From: Gossypium raimondii
Lineage: Eukaryota > Streptophyta > Magnoliopsida > Malvales > Malvaceae
DNA: 64,000 nucleotides
NCBI RefSeq assembly: GCF_025698545.1
Contig: NC_068571.1
Location: 30,661,733 to 30,725,732, forward strand
Direction of reading: 5' to 3'
The translations under genes and the position numbers were made by a program. The notes beneath the pieces are model-generated. The model was not told the DNA's origin and did not search any database. It was given only the letters and a program-made list of their open reading frames with translations. Below, piece after piece: positions 61,391 to 64,000 of the stretch (positions are counted from its first letter, which is position 1; each line of letters begins with the position of its first letter).

Positions 61391-61519
61391 CATCTTCTGT
61401 TGCCATATCTTGAAATTTTGTCCAGAGAATTTCGCAGGTTTCTCGTTGTGGCTTACAGCCATCGACAATATTGAATTTTGATTCAAAGCCCGAGTTGAAA
61501 CTAACGCTTCAAATTGCAA
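61181..61519 (-). pseudogene. Chimeric frame: Copia gag start fused to Gypsy pol end
   Basis: 112 codons. The first part reads MAVSHNEKPAKFSGQNFKIW, the N-terminus of a Copia gag with the conserved FxGxNFxxWQQKM pattern. The second part (from about 61388) is the Gypsy chromovirus tail FHVSMLRRYRSDSSK. The frame is open across the junction. It is a by-product of the deletion that truncated the Gypsy insertion; expression is unknown. Confidence 0.75.
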
Positions 61520-61959
61520 ATGGGTGAATTGGTGGGAGTTTCCATTTTTTTCCTGTTAAGATTTCAGAAACAAAACTAGAATTAGTAATAATAAACAGAA
61601 ATTTTAATTTCTAGTTTATACTACCATTCGATTCTGTTAAACGGCAGAATTTAGTTAGGAACTAAAAATTCTGAAATAAAATCAATAACCAATTTCTGGT
61701 AACAGAATTGTTACTCTCAAATGATTACTGTTTACAACAAAAATCGAATAAATTTTATTGAACAATAGGAATAGAATCCTGAAATAGAATTGTTCAATTG
61801 ATTTCTGTTGAGAAACAGAAAATCGAACAAATTCTATTGAACGGTAGGAATAAAATCCTAAAACAGAATTATTTAATTGATTCATGTTTACAAATACAAT
61901 TTCACCTCAGTGTCCTATTCGTCTCGGATTAGAAAACGGTAAAGATCTTATCTTAAGAT

Positions 61960-62993
61960 TATTACAAATACGTTAGTGAAATAAACAATAATGTAAAATA
62001 TTGATTTAAATCACAAGATCGAACCATAACAATATAGATATATATAATCTAAAAAATAGAAATTGGGAATAAAGTTATATCGAAATTGTGTACTCATAAG
62101 TAGGCAGAAATCCGACTAGTAGTTGAGGCATGTTTTCACAATTTTCTTAAGATAGATTCAGCCGCTTCTTTGGTACTGGAGAAACGTTGGTCAGCTGCCT
62201 CTTAGGATACAACAACGAGATGAGTATGGTAGTAGCACGACTGCAGTGATCAACACACTGTAGCCTAGCTTTCTTCTATCATCGAAAACAAGTTCAAAAT
62301 ACGCAGGGAAAAGATCTCGAAATTTTTGCAGGAAAAATAGAGAAAAATCTAGTGTATATATTCTCCTGCAGATTATTTCGGTTTAAATAAAATATTCAAA
62401 ATGGAAGAACTTCTGAAAATTTTGACTAATGGAGTCATTAACGTCTGTGAATTAAAGAGCCATTAAAAAAACCCCAAATTAACATATGAACTAAAGGAGC
62501 TATTAAACTCAATTTAACATTTGTCTTTTTAATTCTAAACAGAATTTGAAGAGATAAGCTTTGAGGAAAAATAAATTTATGTATTGGGTTAAAATATCAG
62601 CAGGCCTAGAAGGGACCGACCGGTTCGAACATTTTGTGTTGTGCGGGTGTGCCCCCAACCCCGACGGGTTTGGATTTGCACTCCTACACGCGAGGGAGAG
62701 TATTAGTTTAGTCATTTAATAACCACCAAGTTGGTTCATATATATATAAACATATTACACACTTGATATCTAACCAATGTGGAACTAAACTTTCCATTTT
62801 CCTCAACATAATTCACAAGTGGCTTACTTTGAGTATCAATTTCTCATTCATCACTCAACCATTTTGAGCACATAATATACCGTTGTAAAGGTCTCATGGG
62901 GTAGAATATAAAATCATAGTTTTATGATTCAAATCTCCACCTTTGCCAATCGAGAATATGCCTCAACGCTTCCAAAAATATATTTTTCCAACA
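61960..62993 (-). repeat. 5' LTR of the Copia element
   Basis: 1034 bp, the full-length version of this LTR family. It holds a TATATATAAACATATT promoter-like stretch at 62740-62755. The segment 62240-62660, absent from the 3' LTR, includes a GC-richer patch around 62600-62690. Confidence 0.9.
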
Positions 62994-63784
62994 ATAAAAA
63001 CTTAATTTAGAGAAAGATTTATACTAGGTTATATCACTTTTTATAATACGTAAATTAAGTAAAAATAATATAAAATGTAAAATATATCACCTTTATTAAA
63101 AGGTTTTATAAATTATCCAAAACTTTCATAACATTTCTTATAAATAATATAACTTTTGCCATAAGTTTAAAAAGTTATTTTTTATAAATAAGCTATGATA
63201 AAACTATAACATTCTTTTATGAGTAAGTATATTATTAAGTATGTTATTTTATAATATATAACATGGATATAAATAAGTTATGTCCATACTTCTTGGACAT
63301 AGCTTTTTATAAATAAATATATTATAACATACGTAACATGTAAATTATTTTTATAATAAACTTTTTGACCATAACTTTGGAAACTTTTTAAGATTTAAAT
63401 AATATAATTTTTTATAACTTTATAAATTACAAAATTATTTTTATAATATAATTTTTAAGATTTAGAATATAATTTTTTATCATAACTATCCCAAGCATTC
63501 ATACGTGTTCATGCTTATAATATATATCTTTTATAATTGTTATAAAATATTTTAAAAAATTGTATTTAAGTGTAATTACATATGTAATTACTTCAATTCT
63601 CACCGTCTAAAAATCAGAAAGTGTAATTTGGATGCTCAATTACACCCAATTTAGTTACAATGGTTACTCAAACTTGCCACTCTTACGAAATTACAAGCAG
63701 ATGTACCCAAATCCAATTACTAGAAGCCTTTCCAAATACTACCTTAATGTTACATGAAAGTTAATATTAAATTAACCTAAAATG

Positions 63785-64000
63785 AAGTACTCTTAGGCTC
63801 CGTTTGTTTCACTGAAAATGGCTTCCGGAAAATATATTCTGGAAAATGACTTACTTTTCTAGAAAAACTAAAATTTTCTGGTGTTTGAATGAATTTGTGT
63901 AAAATATTTTCTTTTGTTTGGCAGGTTCTTTAAAAATATTTCATAAAGGTCGTTTTCAATTAAACAAACATACATTTGAGATTTTTTATTTTTCATTGTT
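63785..64000. repeat. Edge of another TIR-type repeat (cut by the window)
   Basis: Begins GGCTCCGTTTGTTTCACTGAAAATGG with GGAAAATATATTCTGGAAAATG, a layout common at the ends of plant DNA transposons/MITEs. The other end is outside the window. Confidence 0.35.

Larger units (their letters stand above)
49764..62993 (-). mobile_element. Copia LTR retrotransposon carrying nested Gypsy insertions
   Basis: 13,230 bp, with perfect target duplications ATAAA at 49759-49763 and 62994-62998. The LTRs start TGTTGGAAAAA on the minus strand. The polypurine tract ATGTGGGGGAT precedes the 3' LTR. Internal coding order on the minus strand is gag, protease, integrase, reverse transcriptase, RNase H, which is the Copia order. 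Roughly 20 mismatches per 245 bp separate the two LTRs where I compared them by eye, so the insertion is not recent. Stops, shifts and insertions make it inactive. Confidence 0.92.
48614..63743. mobile_element. PIF/Harbinger-like element split by a Copia insertion
   Basis: Ends are inverted: GGTAGGGTTTGAAAACCC...TAATTGGATTTG at 48614, and in reverse complement from 63743 GGTAGTATTTGGAAAGGC...TAATTGGATTTG. Both ends are flanked by TTA (48611-48613 and 63744-63746), the target duplication typical of PIF/Harbinger elements. The inverted homology runs inwards for several hundred bases (e.g. TGTAATTAAAGCACTCCAAAT against TGTAATTGAGCATCCAAAT, and GGTGAGAATTG on both arms), giving foldback-like long arms with TTATAAAA-rich inner parts. 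Without the Copia insertion and its extra duplication copy the element is about 1.9 kb. The central 49250-49763 shows no intact transposase. Non-autonomous. Confidence 0.7.

Overview
This is a repeat-rich stretch of a flowering-plant nuclear genome. Three protein genes are recognised: a nuclear-encoded chloroplast ribosomal protein L5 (window edge, - strand), an ABI-1-like/ABIL SCAR-WAVE-complex subunit (+ strand, nine exons) and an intronless cytochrome-b5 fusion sphingolipid delta-8 desaturase (- strand). A tandem cluster of tRNA-Gly(UCC) genes lies between the last two. The many large Gypsy LTRs that begin or end in TGTAACACCCC, with CACACGGCCGTGTG-like motifs, suggest a Malvaceae genome, probably cotton (Gossypium). 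That assignment is inference, not proof.

Layout. 1-1465: plastid L5 gene, 3' part outside the window. About 2.7-34.2 kb: retroelement debris. It holds Copia-type TGTTGG...CCAACA LTR remnants in both orientations, several Gypsy LTRs, a TIR element inside one Gypsy LTR, a short MITE, a complete short Copia-like element with target duplication ATATT (25227-29313), a solo Gypsy LTR with duplication AATCT (30440-32991) that splits a LINE, and a LINE ORF1 on the opposite strand. 35.5-41.7 kb: a gene island with ABIL, four tRNA-Gly copies (one decayed) and the desaturase. 41.8-47.1 kb: AT-rich DNA with no recognised gene.

48.6-63.7 kb: a four-level nest. A PIF/Harbinger-like element (TTA duplication) was broken by a 13.2 kb Copia element (ATAAA duplication). 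That was broken by a Gypsy element now reduced to its pol tail and 3' LTR, and the Gypsy LTR was broken by a solo Gypsy LTR (CATTG duplication). The order of insertion can be read from the sequence.

No operon-like or pathway link joins the three genes: plastid translation, actin nucleation and membrane sphingolipid desaturation are independent housekeeping functions. No undescribed gene system was found. The most unusual signals are structural: different LTR copies carry tandem modules with palindromic cores whose sequence differs from copy to copy at apparently the same LTR position, and the transposon nest includes a deletion-made gag-pol chimera.
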